From assembly GCA_903872005.1 (NCBI GenBank), contig CAIQJD010000340.1, forward strand, positions 1 to 7,438: a stretch of DNA of 7,438 nucleotides. The letters run 5' to 3'. The notes under the pieces were generated by a model. It ran no database searches. It was not told where the DNA came from and saw only the letters and a program-made list of their open reading frames with translations. Positions within the stretch are counted from its first letter, which is position 1; every line of letters starts with the position of its first letter. The translations under genes and the position numbers were made by a program. Shown here in pieces: positions 1-5,989 of this stretch. This DNA is from an uncultured bacterium (lineage in GTDB: Bacteria > Chloroflexota > Anaerolineae > JACIWP01).

Positions 1-89
1 CCCGGCAGGCCGCCGGAAATGTCCACCTCGGTCTCAACGGTCGCGCCCTCCAGGCCGATAATCGCGCAACTGAAGACTTTGGCAAGCAT
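1..89 (-). CDS. comM: ComM/YifB family Mg-chelatase-like AAA+ protein, N-terminal fragment
   Basis: Reading the minus strand from the ATG at 89-87 gives 29 codons beginning MLAKVFSCAIIGLEGA and ending in an ISGGLPG motif, before the window ends. This is the characteristic start of the YifB/ComM family: an 'xLAxVxSxAxxGLxG' opening followed by 'VEVDISxGLPxF', which forms the first strands of the Lon-protease-like (ribosomal S5 domain 2) fold ahead of the AAA+ Mg-chelatase module. ComM in Vibrio and Haemophilus is a hexameric helicase that promotes branch migration when incoming single-stranded DNA is integrated during natural transformation; the family is also widespread in bacteria not known to be competent. 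The start is supported by a purine-rich AAGGGGGG (103-96), six bases upstream, and by a promoter at 148-120. Only the N-terminus is present, so the ATPase motifs cannot be checked. The gene is divergent from the acetyltransferase on its other side. Confidence 0.85.
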   Translation of the reverse strand, partial: MLAKVFSCAIIGLEGATVETEVDISGGLP

Positions 90-119
90 GGACAGCCCCC
101 CTTGAGTGCGACTGGCGTT

Positions 120-148
120 AGTATAAGCGCAGTGACGCGGGACGTCAA
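120..148 (-). promoter_or_regulatory. Sigma-70-type promoter of the ComM/YifB gene
   Basis: On the minus strand a TTGACG (-35, 148-143) is followed after exactly 17 bases by TATACT (-10, 125-120). Each box matches the consensus at 5 of 6 positions. Transcription would begin near 113, giving a leader of about two dozen bases that contains the AAGGGGGG ribosome-binding site at 103-96 and the ATG at 89. Position, orientation and spacing all fit, which makes this the best promoter candidate in the window. Confidence 0.72.
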
Positions 149-180
149 CCGGCAACGGATGGGCGGGTATGTTTCAATTT

Positions 181-230
181 TTGGGCGCGTGTGTAGCCTG
201 GCGCCTTGCGCGCGTCTGACCCAGGCCCAA
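181..230. repeat. Imperfect inverted repeat (bulged 10-bp stem) in the comM-GNAT intergenic gap
   Basis: TTGGG (181-185) can pair with CCCAA (226-230), and CCTGG (197-201) with CCAGG (221-225). Together they form a 10-bp stem with an 11-base one-sided bulge (186-196) and a 20-base loop. A short T run (177-182) precedes it. It lies upstream of both flanking promoters, so it is either a DNA-level element or part of a transcript whose promoter is not recognised. GC-rich DNA forms such stems easily; this is a weak call. Confidence 0.3.
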
Positions 231-240
231 ACGCCCACAA

Positions 241-262
241 GGGGCTATGCTACGACAGCCCC
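241..262. repeat. Small hairpin, 6-bp stem
   Basis: GGGGCT (241-246) and AGCCCC (257-262) are perfect reverse complements around a 10-base loop. No T tract follows on either strand, so it does not look like an intrinsic terminator. It abuts the larger inverted repeat at 261-322. Confidence 0.35.
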
Positions 263-322
263 GATGCCGGTCCCCAACATGTGGAACACACCCGCGCCCG
301 GCGATGGCGCAACCGGCATCGG
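261..322. repeat. Perfect 11-bp inverted repeat enclosing a smaller hairpin
   Basis: CCGATGCCGGT (261-271) is exactly the reverse complement of ACCGGCATCGG (312-322), separated by 40 bases. Inside the spacer, GCGCC (294-298) pairs with GGCGC (306-310). The right arm ends 27 bases before the TATAAT of the acetyltransferase gene. It could be a nested RNA structure, or two half-sites of an operator held about 51 bp (five helical turns) centre to centre. The sequence alone does not distinguish these. The rest of the 320-base gap (90-409) holds the comM promoter, two other hairpins and the -10 box at 350, and no credible gene. Confidence 0.45.
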
Positions 323-349
323 TCTACGTGCAGAAGATCGCCTTTCGTG

Positions 350-355
350 TATAAT
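350..355 (+). promoter_or_regulatory. Consensus -10 box upstream of the GNAT gene
   Basis: A perfect TATAAT lies at 350-355, preceded directly by TG (348-349). No recognisable -35 box sits at 16-18 bases upstream (327-332 is CGTGCA). Initiation would be near 362, giving a leader of just under 50 bases before the ATG at 410. A poor -35 box suggests the promoter may be weak or activator-dependent; the inverted repeat ending at 322 is suitably placed for such a role, but that is inference. Confidence 0.5.
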
Positions 356-409
356 GCGCTGGAAGGCCGAATTTTGCTGGGCCAAACGACACATAGAGAG
401 CAGTATCTT

Positions 410-850
410 ATGAGAAGTGAAACAGGCAGTGAAGAATATCGCCTCGTTCCCGTAGACGCCCCCGACAATACGGTCTGGGGCGCCATCGGCAGCGGCATCC
501 GCGCCTATAACCGGCAATGCGCCGGCGACGACCACTCTCGGCAGCTCTGCTTCCTGCTGCGCGGACCAGACAGCGAGATCGCCGGCGGGTTGATCGGCGC
601 CACCTACTGGGACTGGCTGGAGATCAAACTGCTCTGGGTGCGCGAAGACCTGCGCGGTCGCGGCTATGGGACACAGCTCCTGGCCCTGGCAGAAGACGAA
701 GCGCGCCGGCGCGGCGCGACCCGCGCCTATCTGGACACCTTCAGCTTCCAGGCGCCGGCATTCTACCAACGCCACGGCTATCAGGTCTTCGGCGCGCTGA
801 ATGATTTCCCGGCCGGCCAGCAGCGCTTCTTCCTGACAAAAGAGCTATAG
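410..850 (+). CDS. GNAT family N-acetyltransferase
   Basis: This 146-residue protein is the usual length for a single-domain GCN5-related N-acetyltransferase, which transfers acetyl from acetyl-CoA to an amine. Motif A is clear: strand 'EIKLLWVRED' then RGRGYGT (82-88), the R/QxxGxG/A loop that grips the CoA pyrophosphate, followed by a helix to about residue 101. Motif B is seen as 'ATRAYLDTF' (103-111), then 'APAFYQRHGY' (115-124), the common GNAT 'A..FY...GF' element, and a terminal strand ending FFLTKEL. The substrate cannot be read from the sequence. The ATG at 410 was chosen because an AGAGAG (395-400) precedes it by nine bases and the recognisable fold begins after it. The open frame runs back to 206, but that stretch is proline/arginine-rich, crosses the -10 box at 350, and is not protein-like. 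The gene stands alone: comM is divergent and the kinase gene downstream has its own promoter. Confidence 0.88.
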   Translation: MRSETGSEEYRLVPVDAPDNTVWGAIGSGIRAYNRQCAGDDHSRQLCFLLRGPDSEIAGGLIGATYWDWLEIKLLWVREDLRGRGYGTQLLALAEDEARRRGATRAYLDTFSFQAPAFYQRHGYQVFGALNDFPAGQQRFFLTKEL

Positions 851-890
851 CATCGTTGCAACAGCTCATTCTAAATTGAATCACGCGCCA

Positions 891-911
891 GCCGGCCACG
901 AAAACGCCGGC
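891..911. repeat. GCCGGC...GCCGGC hairpin between the GNAT and kinase genes
   Basis: GCCGGC (891-896) and GCCGGC (906-911) are self-complementary and could form a 6-bp stem around a nine-base, A-containing loop. No T run follows, so it is at best a weak or factor-assisted terminator for the acetyltransferase gene. The hexamer is so frequent in this genome that the pairing may be chance. Confidence 0.25.
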
Positions 912-920
912 AAATAGGAA

Positions 921-948
921 TTGACAGCGGACAGAATCTGACTATGCT
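921..948 (+). promoter_or_regulatory. Sigma-70-type promoter of the kinase operon
   Basis: A perfect TTGACA (921-926) is followed after 16 bases by TATGCT (943-948), which matches the -10 consensus at four of six positions. Transcription would start near 955. The -10 box overlaps the ATG at 944-946, so if this promoter is used that codon is outside the message and translation must begin at the in-frame ATG pair at 1004/1007. The perfect -35 box supports the site; the imperfect -10 and short spacer limit confidence. Confidence 0.5.
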
Positions 949-3900
949 CTCTGAGCAACCATATAGCCCCGTTTCGGCTAATTCAGAAACAGATGGGCCT
1001 CAAATGATGGTGAACCACAAACACGACTCTGAAACGAATGCGCTGCGCGTGGCGGAGTTGCAGCGCGAACTTGCTCGCCTGAAAAGCACGCTCGCAGCGA
1101 CGCATGTCGGCATCTACGAACGTGATCTACAAACCGGCATGTCAACGTTCAATGAGCCATTCGCGCAGATGCTCGGCTTTGCACTGGAAGCGCTCTCTCC
1201 GATCAGCCACGCCAAGATGCAAGAACTGATGCACCCCGACGATTGGCCGGTCGCCGCGGCGTTGATGCGCCGCCACTTTGCGGGCGAGACGCTCTACTAC
1301 GATTGCGACTGTCGCCTGCGCCACAAAGATGGTCGCTGGATCTGGGTGCGGGACTACGGGCAGGTCACGCAACGCGCTCCCGACGGCGCGCCATTGACGA
1401 TGCTCGGCACCTATACCGATATTACGGCGCGCCGGCGCGCCGAAGAAGCGCTGCGCGAGAGCGAGCAAAATTTTCACACCTTCTTCGAGACGATCAGCGA
1501 CATGATCGTCGTCGCCACACCCGAAGGGCGCATCCTGTATACGAACTCCGCGCTGCGAGACAAGCTAGGTTACACCCTTGAAGACCTCTCCGGCATGCAT
1601 ATCCTCGACCTCCATCCGCCGGCCGTGCGGGACGAAGCTGAGTCCATTTTCGGCGCCATGTTCAAAGGCGAACGCGACTACTGTCCGCTACCGCTGATTT
1701 CATCGGCCGGCATCCTCACCCCGGTCGAAACCCGCGTCTGGTTCGGCAAATGGGATGGCGCGGACTGCATCTTTGGCATCTGCAAGGATCTGGGCAATGT
1801 GCAGGAAGCCCAACAGCGGTTCGAGCGTCTGTTCCGCGGCAATCCGGCGCTGATGGCCGTCTCCTCGATACCAGACCGGCGCTTCACGGACGTGAACGAC
1901 GCCTTCTTGAACGCCCTCGGCTATACCCGAGAGGAAGTCATCGGCAGGACGGCGGCCGATCTGCAAATATTCCCACATCAAGAGCAGCAAGACGCCGTAG
2001 CCGATTTGCTCCAAGAGACGGGGCACATCGCCAACATCGGGATGCAAGTTCAGCGCAAGGATGGCAGGCCCCTCGATGGCGTCTTCTCCGGCGAAGTCAT
2101 TTCCAGTCAGGGCCAAATGTACTTGTTGACGGTGATGCTGGACATCACCGAACGCAAGCGGGCCGAGGACTCGCTCTATCTGCGCGAATCGTACCTGACA
2201 TCCATCATTGAAAACCAGCCCGGTCTGGTCTGGCTGAAGGATGCAGACAGTCGGTTTCTGGCCGTGAATCAGAAGTTCGCCGAATCGTGTGGCCTGCAGC
2301 GCCCCGATCTGCTGGTGGGCAAGAACGACCTGGATGTGTGGCCGCGCGAGCTGGCCGAGAAATATCGCGCCGATGATCTGCGCGTCATGGCCGCCGGCCG
2401 CACCTTCGTGACCGAAGAGCTGATCGTGGACCAGGGCGATGCCCGTTGGTTTGAGACCATCAAAAGCCCCGCCTTCGATAAGAACGGGCAGGTCATCGGC
2501 ACGACCGGCTACGCCCACGACATCACCGAACGCCGGCGGTCGGAGGAAGAGCTGCGTCAGCATGCTCGCTTCCAGGAATTGCTGACCAAGATATCCTCCA
2601 CCTACATCAACCTGCCCAGCGACCGCGTGGATGCAACGATTGAAACCTCGCTGGGCGAATTGGGGGGCTTCGTCGGCGCGGATCGGGTATACCTCTTTGA
2701 CTTCGACGCCGCAGCCCAGACCTTCAGCAATACCCACGAGTGGTGCGCCGAAGGGATTGTGCCGCAGATTGACCAACTGCAGAGCATCCCGTTGGCTATG
2801 CTGCCGGCGTGGTTCTCATCGCACCTGCGCGGCGAGCCGCTGATGATCGCTGACGTGCTGACCCTGGCTCCCGACGACACCGTGCGCCAGCTCTTGGAGC
2901 CGCAAGGGATCAAGAGTATGCTGGGCATGCCGATGATGGACGGCGAGCGCTATCTCGGCTTTGCCGGCTTTGATTTCGTCCGCCAGCGCCATCAGCACTC
3001 CGAAGCAGAAATGCGACTGCTGACCGTCTTCGCCCAAATGCTGGTGAACGTGCGGAAACGCCGCGAAGCGGAAGCCGCGCTGCGCCTCAGCCGCGAACAG
3101 GCCGAAGCGGCCAACCGGGCCAAGAGCCAATTCCTGGCGAACATGAGCCACGAGATTCGCACGCCACTCAATAGCATCATCGGCTTCGCCCAGGTGATGG
3201 AACGCGACGCCTCGCTCAATGCCCGACAGGCAGAACGCGTCCATACCATCACACGCAGCGGCCAGCATCTGCTCAAACTGATCAACGACATCCTCGACAT
3301 GTCCAAGATCGAAGTCGGTCAGGTCAACTTGAATCTGAGCGATTTCGACCTGCACGAATTGTTGGACGACGTGGAGATGATGTTCCGCGCCCGCGCCGAG
3401 GGGAAAGGCGTGCAGTTCAGCGTCGAACGGCGCGCCGGCGCGCCAAAGTTCATCGTCGCCGACGAGGCCAAGCTGCGCCAGATATTGGTGAACTTGCTGG
3501 GCAACGCCGTCAAATTCACCAAAGCCGGCGCGGTGACCCTGCGCGTGGGCGCCGAAATCACGCCCGCCGCTTCCTTCGGCGAGGCAGAAGCCATTGCTCT
3601 GGTGATAGAAGTAGAAGACACCGGACCAGGCATTGCGCCCGACGACATGCCCCATCTCTTTGATGCCTTCATGCAATCCGAGATCGGCCGCGAGGCCGGC
3701 GGCACCGGCCTGGGACTCGCCATCAGCAGCCGCCTCATCGAGCTGATGGGCGGGACGATCACAGTAGCCAGCCGGGTCGGCCAGGGAAGTTGCTTCCGCG
3801 TATTAGCGCCCGTCAAAGCCGGCAGCGCCGGCACCGGTAAACAAGCGCGAGCATCTCAGCGCGTCAGGAGCCTGGAGCCCGGCGCGCGGACGGTGCGCGT

Positions 3901-4513
3901 CCTGGCAGTGGACGACCAGCAGGACAACCTGAATCTGCTGCGCGCTATCCTGGAGCCGGCCGGCTTCGAAGTCGCCGAAGCCTCCAACGGCCAGACCGCC
4001 CTGGAAATCTGCCGGCGATGGTCGCCCCACGTCGTGCTGATGGACATGCGTATGCCCGGCATGGATGGCTACGAGACCACCCGCCGCATCCGACCATTGG
4101 CGCTGGGCGCGCCGATCATCGCGGTGACTTCCATGGCCTTTGAGGACGATGAGAAAGCGATCCTCGCCACTGGCCTGGACGGCTACGTGCGGAAGCCCTT
4201 CGAGCCGGAAGAACTCTTCGCCACCCTGAGCGGGTTGCTTGGCCTGCGTTATGCCTTTGCCACAGATTCGGACGCCGCCAAGAATGCGCCCGACGTTTGC
4301 CTTCCGATGGGACTGAACCTCTCCAAGCTGCCGGCGGAGATGATCCAGTCCATGGCCAAAGCAGTCGAAGAAGGCGACATGGCGACACTGCGCGACTGGA
4401 TCACCCGGTCCGCCAGGCTGGATGCCGAAGCGGCGCGCTGTTTGCAGGGACTCGCCGATCAGTACGATTATGAAAAACTCAGCCAGGTACTGCATGGAGA
4501 AGGATTGGCGTGA
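944..4513 (+). CDS. Soluble hybrid sensor histidine kinase (PAS x4-GAF-HisKA-HATPase-receiver)
   Basis: This 1189-residue protein has no signal peptide or membrane segment, so it should sense cytoplasmic cues. Domains in order: four PAS domains (about 45-165, 175-290, 293-405, 412-530); a GAF domain (about 541-705); HisKA with H-box NMSHEIRTPLN and phospho-acceptor H736; HATPase_c with N-box N850/N854, G1 DTGPG (892-896), F-box LFDAF and G2 GGTGLGL (919-925); and a receiver (about 984-1100) with acidic pair D990/D991, phospho-Asp D1034, T1062 and K1084. All catalytic residues are intact. PAS1 has the PAS_3-type HPDDW (97-101) and WIWVRDYG signatures. Three PAS domains end in DIT-x-R-x-R-x-E linkers leading into helices that pass signal between modules. 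The tail (about 1120-1185) is helical and resembles the degenerate end region of many hybrid kinases; it lacks an HPt histidine. The first ATG (944) has no Shine-Dalgarno and sits inside the likely -10 box; 1004 or 1007 are alternatives that leave all domains whole. The next gene follows after one base. Confidence 0.93.
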   Translation: MLSEQPYSPVSANSETDGPQMMVNHKHDSETNALRVAELQRELARLKSTLAATHVGIYERDLQTGMSTFNEPFAQMLGFALEALSPISHAKMQELMHPDDWPVAAALMRRHFAGETLYYDCDCRLRHKDGRWIWVRDYGQVTQRAPDGAPLTMLGTYTDITARRRAEEALRESEQNFHTFFETISDMIVVATPEGRILYTNSALRDKLGYTLEDLSGMHILDLHPPAVRDEAESIFGAMFKGERDYCPLPLISSAGILTPVETRVWFGKWDGADCIFGICKDLGNVQEAQQRFERLFRGNPALMAVSSIPDRRFTDVNDAFLNALGYTREEVIGRTAADLQIFPHQEQQDAVADLLQETGHIANIGMQVQRKDGRPLDGVFSGEVISSQGQMYLLTVMLDITERKRAEDSLYLRESYLTSIIENQPGLVWLKDADSRFLAVNQKFAESCGLQRPDLLVGKNDLDVWPRELAEKYRADDLRVMAAGRTFVTEELIVDQGDARWFETIKSPAFDKNGQVIGTTGYAHDITERRRSEEELRQHARFQELLTKISSTYINLPSDRVDATIETSLGELGGFVGADRVYLFDFDAAAQTFSNTHEWCAEGIVPQIDQLQSIPLAMLPAWFSSHLRGEPLMIADVLTLAPDDTVRQLLEPQGIKSMLGMPMMDGERYLGFAGFDFVRQRHQHSEAEMRLLTVFAQMLVNVRKRREAEAALRLSREQAEAANRAKSQFLANMSHEIRTPLNSIIGFAQVMERDASLNARQAERVHTITRSGQHLLKLINDILDMSKIEVGQVNLNLSDFDLHELLDDVEMMFRARAEGKGVQFSVERRAGAPKFIVADEAKLRQILVNLLGNAVKFTKAGAVTLRVGAEITPAASFGEAEAIALVIEVEDTGPGIAPDDMPHLFDAFMQSEIGREAGGTGLGLAISSRLIELMGGTITVASRVGQGSCFRVLAPVKAGSAGTGKQARASQRVRSLEPGARTVRVLAVDDQQDNLNLLRAILEPAGFEVAEASNGQTALEICRRWSPHVVLMDMRMPGMDGYETTRRIRPLALGAPIIAVTSMAFEDDEKAILATGLDGYVRKPFEPEELFATLSGLLGLRYAFATDSDAAKNAPDVCLPMGLNLSKLPAEMIQSMAKAVEEGDMATLRDWITRSARLDAEAARCLQGLADQYDYEKLSQVLHGEGLA
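1425..1441. repeat. 17-base GC word, copy 1 (palindromic, inside kinase gene)
   Basis: CGGCGCGCCGGCGCGCC occurs here and again at 3428-3444. The 16 bases GGCGCGCC-GGCGCGCC form a perfect palindrome built from two tandem copies of a palindromic octamer; with its flanks, this copy is an 18-bp perfect palindrome (1425-1442). It codes for part of the TARRRAE linker after PAS1. Confidence 0.6.
3428..3444. repeat. 17-base GC word, copy 2 (palindromic, inside kinase gene)
   Basis: This is identical over 17 bases to 1425-1441 but is read in a different codon phase (RRAGAP, just after the start of the ATPase domain, versus ARRRA in copy 1). The identity therefore cannot be due to shared protein sequence. 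Confidence 0.6.
4496..4504 (+). promoter_or_regulatory. Ribosome-binding site of the receiver-kinase gene
   Basis: GGAGAAGGA lies inside the last codons of the hybrid kinase gene and ends ten bases before the ATG at 4515. It favours that start over the in-frame ATG at 4494, which overlaps the purine run. With a stop-to-start gap of one base, translation of the two genes is probably coupled. Confidence 0.65.
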
Positions 4514-4514
4514 C

Positions 4515-5735
4515 ATGGTTGATCAAACGACTCAGAACAAAGCGATAACCATCATGGTCGTGGACGACATGCCGGCGAACCTGAGACTCCTCGACGAGAT
4601 CTTGCAGGAACAGGGCTATCGGGTGCTGCAATTTCCGCGTGGCTCCATGGCCTTGCGCGCCGCCGCCAACCAGCCGCCGCATCTGTTCCTCCTGGATATC
4701 ATGATGCCCGATATGGATGGCTTTGAGCTGTGCCAGCGCCTGAAAGCGGATGAGAAACTGCGCGACATCCCCATCATCTTCATCAGCGCGTTGGACGACA
4801 CCTCCAACAAGGTACAAGCCTTCTCGCAAGGCGGCGTGGACTATGTATCCAAGCCTTTTCAGAAGGAAGAGGTCGTCGCGCGCGTGCAAACGCACCTGCG
4901 CCTGCGCCAACAACAGCTCGAACTCGAGGCGCAAAAAGAGCAGATTCAGCGCGACTATGAGCGCCTGCGCGAATTGGAACGCCAGCGCGATTCCTTGGTG
5001 CACATGGTCGTGCACGACATGCGCTCGCCGGTCATGGGCATCATCGGATTTGCGAACATCCTCGAAGCCGGCTTGAAGAAAGCCGGCCTGACCGAACTGT
5101 CGTCGGACGCCGCCAGGATTCAGATATCGAGTCGCAAGCTGCGGGAAATGATCACGGCGCTGTTGGATATCAGCCGAATGGAGTCCAATGAGATGCCCTT
5201 GCGCTGCCAGGCATGTGACCTGCGCGACGTGACGGCCGCGGCGCTGGACTCTCTGGGCGCGCTGACCCGTGAGGCCACGCTCCACTATGCGCCGCCCATC
5301 GCGCCGACGAACGCGTTCTGCGATCCTGACATCACCCGGCGCATCGTCGAGAATCTGATCGCCAACGCGATCCGGTTCGCCGGCCGGAGCGGCGAAGTGC
5401 ATATCTTCCACGCGTCTGGTGAGAACGAGGTGAAGCTGATGGTCAAAGATACCGGCCCCGGCATCCCGCCCGAATACCATCAACTGATCTTCGAGAAATA
5501 CGGTCAGGCGCCGGCCGGCACGCCCGAACAAACGCGCCCGTATTCCGCGGGCATTGGGCTGGCGTTCTGCAAGCTCGCCGTGGAAGCCCAGGGCGGTCGC
5601 ATTGGCGTGACGAGCGCCCCGGGACAAGGGAGCGCGTTCTGGTTCACGCTGCCCTCGGCAGCGGCGATCGCGCGGCGCAACCAGGGGACTGGGACAACCG
5701 GGCCGACCGACGCAGGGCCGACACGCGAACGATAG
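4515..5735 (+). CDS. Receiver-histidine kinase (response regulator fused ahead of a kinase core)
   Basis: This 406-residue soluble protein has an N-terminal CheY-like receiver (about 10-127) with acidic pair D17/D18, phospho-Asp D61 in LLDIMMPDMDG, S91 and K113. A charged coiled-coil linker (about 128-160, rich in Q/E/R/L) leads to HisKA with H-box HDMRSPVMG and phospho-acceptor H167. HATPase_c carries N-box N280/N284, G1 DTGPG (312-316) and an F-box-like IFEKYGQ; G2 reads SAGIGLAF (344-351), with Ser-Ala where Gly-Thr is usual, though the two later glycines remain. In this 'inverted hybrid' layout the receiver probably controls the kinase behind it, so the protein acts as a relay rather than an end point. 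There is no DNA-binding or enzyme domain; the last 25 or so residues are low-complexity Gly/Thr/Pro. The ATG at 4515 begins one base after the upstream stop. Partnership with the hybrid kinase is inferred from this coupling; the cognate output regulator is not in the window. Confidence 0.92.
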   Translation: MVDQTTQNKAITIMVVDDMPANLRLLDEILQEQGYRVLQFPRGSMALRAAANQPPHLFLLDIMMPDMDGFELCQRLKADEKLRDIPIIFISALDDTSNKVQAFSQGGVDYVSKPFQKEEVVARVQTHLRLRQQQLELEAQKEQIQRDYERLRELERQRDSLVHMVVHDMRSPVMGIIGFANILEAGLKKAGLTELSSDAARIQISSRKLREMITALLDISRMESNEMPLRCQACDLRDVTAAALDSLGALTREATLHYAPPIAPTNAFCDPDITRRIVENLIANAIRFAGRSGEVHIFHASGENEVKLMVKDTGPGIPPEYHQLIFEKYGQAPAGTPEQTRPYSAGIGLAFCKLAVEAQGGRIGVTSAPGQGSAFWFTLPSAAAIARRNQGTGTTGPTDAGPTRER

Positions 5736-5738
5736 CGG

Positions 5739-5758
5739 CCCTGGCGCCGGCGCCAGGG
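5739..5758. repeat. Perfect 20-bp GC palindrome after the kinase operon
   Basis: CCCTGGCGCC (5739-5748) is followed at once by its exact reverse complement GGCGCCAGGG (5749-5758), starting three bases after the TAG stop. As RNA it would form an 8-bp GC stem with a CCGG tetraloop. The position right after the last gene suggests a terminator or mRNA 3'-end stabiliser. There is no T tract (ATCAAACGG follows), so intrinsic termination is doubtful. Confidence 0.5.
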
Positions 5759-5832
5759 ATCAAACGGCCGGCCCATCCTATTGGGTCGCCGCCACCCTGA
5801 AGCCAGCCCATAGCTCAATACCCTCACGCGAA

Positions 5833-5848
5833 TACTACATTTGTAGTA
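5833..5848. promoter_or_regulatory. BlaI/MecI/CopY-type operator-like dyad
   Basis: TACTACA (5833-5839), two T bases, then TGTAGTA (5842-5848) form a perfect 16-bp dyad. Its core TACA-nn-TGTA is the recognition core known for BlaI/MecI/CopY winged-helix repressors (the bla/mec operators and the cop box). It is AT-rich in a very GC-rich gap and lies about 140 bases before the ABC ATPase gene. TACATT (5836-5841) inside it could serve as a -10 box, as expected for repression by blocking polymerase, but no convincing -35 box was found. No BlaI-type repressor gene is in the window. The rest of the 5736-5989 gap shows only the GC palindrome at 5739 and the ribosome-binding site at 5974. Confidence 0.6.
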
Positions 5849-5989
5849 GGCGACATCCCTCAAAGATAGCCCCCGGCCCGGAAACCCCGTCACCGCCCGT
5901 CCGTAATCCTGAGTGAGCAACCACCCACGCCGGCCAACCCCGGTATAGCGTCGCCGAGCCGCTGGCCCGGCGCAGAAGGAGCAGCGCCC

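Noticed and set aside
206..409. N-terminal extension of the acetyltransferase frame
   Set aside because: The added 68 residues are Pro/Arg-rich and unlike a GNAT N-terminus. They cross the TATAAT at 350 and the inverted repeats. The ATG at 410 has a purine-rich ribosome-binding site and gives a normal GNAT length.
102..413. 103-codon plus-strand open frame in the comM-GNAT gap
   Set aside because: It starts within the comM ribosome-binding-site region, spans the divergent promoter and the hairpins, and has no ribosome-binding site or recognisable protein pattern.
596..606. Possible bilin-binding cysteine in the GAF domain of the hybrid kinase (HEWCAEG)
   Set aside because: The HEWCAEGI pattern is common in non-photoreceptor GAF domains of hybrid kinases. 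The surrounding phytochrome or cyanobacteriochrome signatures are missing. The span given here is in residues, not bases.
1700..2776. 358-codon minus-strand open frame opposite the PAS/GAF part of the hybrid kinase
   Set aside because: It is a mirror frame of a well-supported gene. The composition is artefactual and no fold or motif is visible.
4422..4514. Upstream extension of the receiver-kinase frame
   Set aside because: The extra 31 residues overlap the end of the hybrid kinase in another frame and do not resemble a receiver. GGAGAAGGA and the one-base gap point to ATG 4515.
4479..5627. 382-codon minus-strand open frame opposite the receiver-kinase gene
   Set aside because: It lies wholly antisense to a gene with intact catalytic motifs. 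It is rich in His, Arg, Gly and Ala, typical of mirror frames in GC-rich DNA, and no known domain is recognisable.
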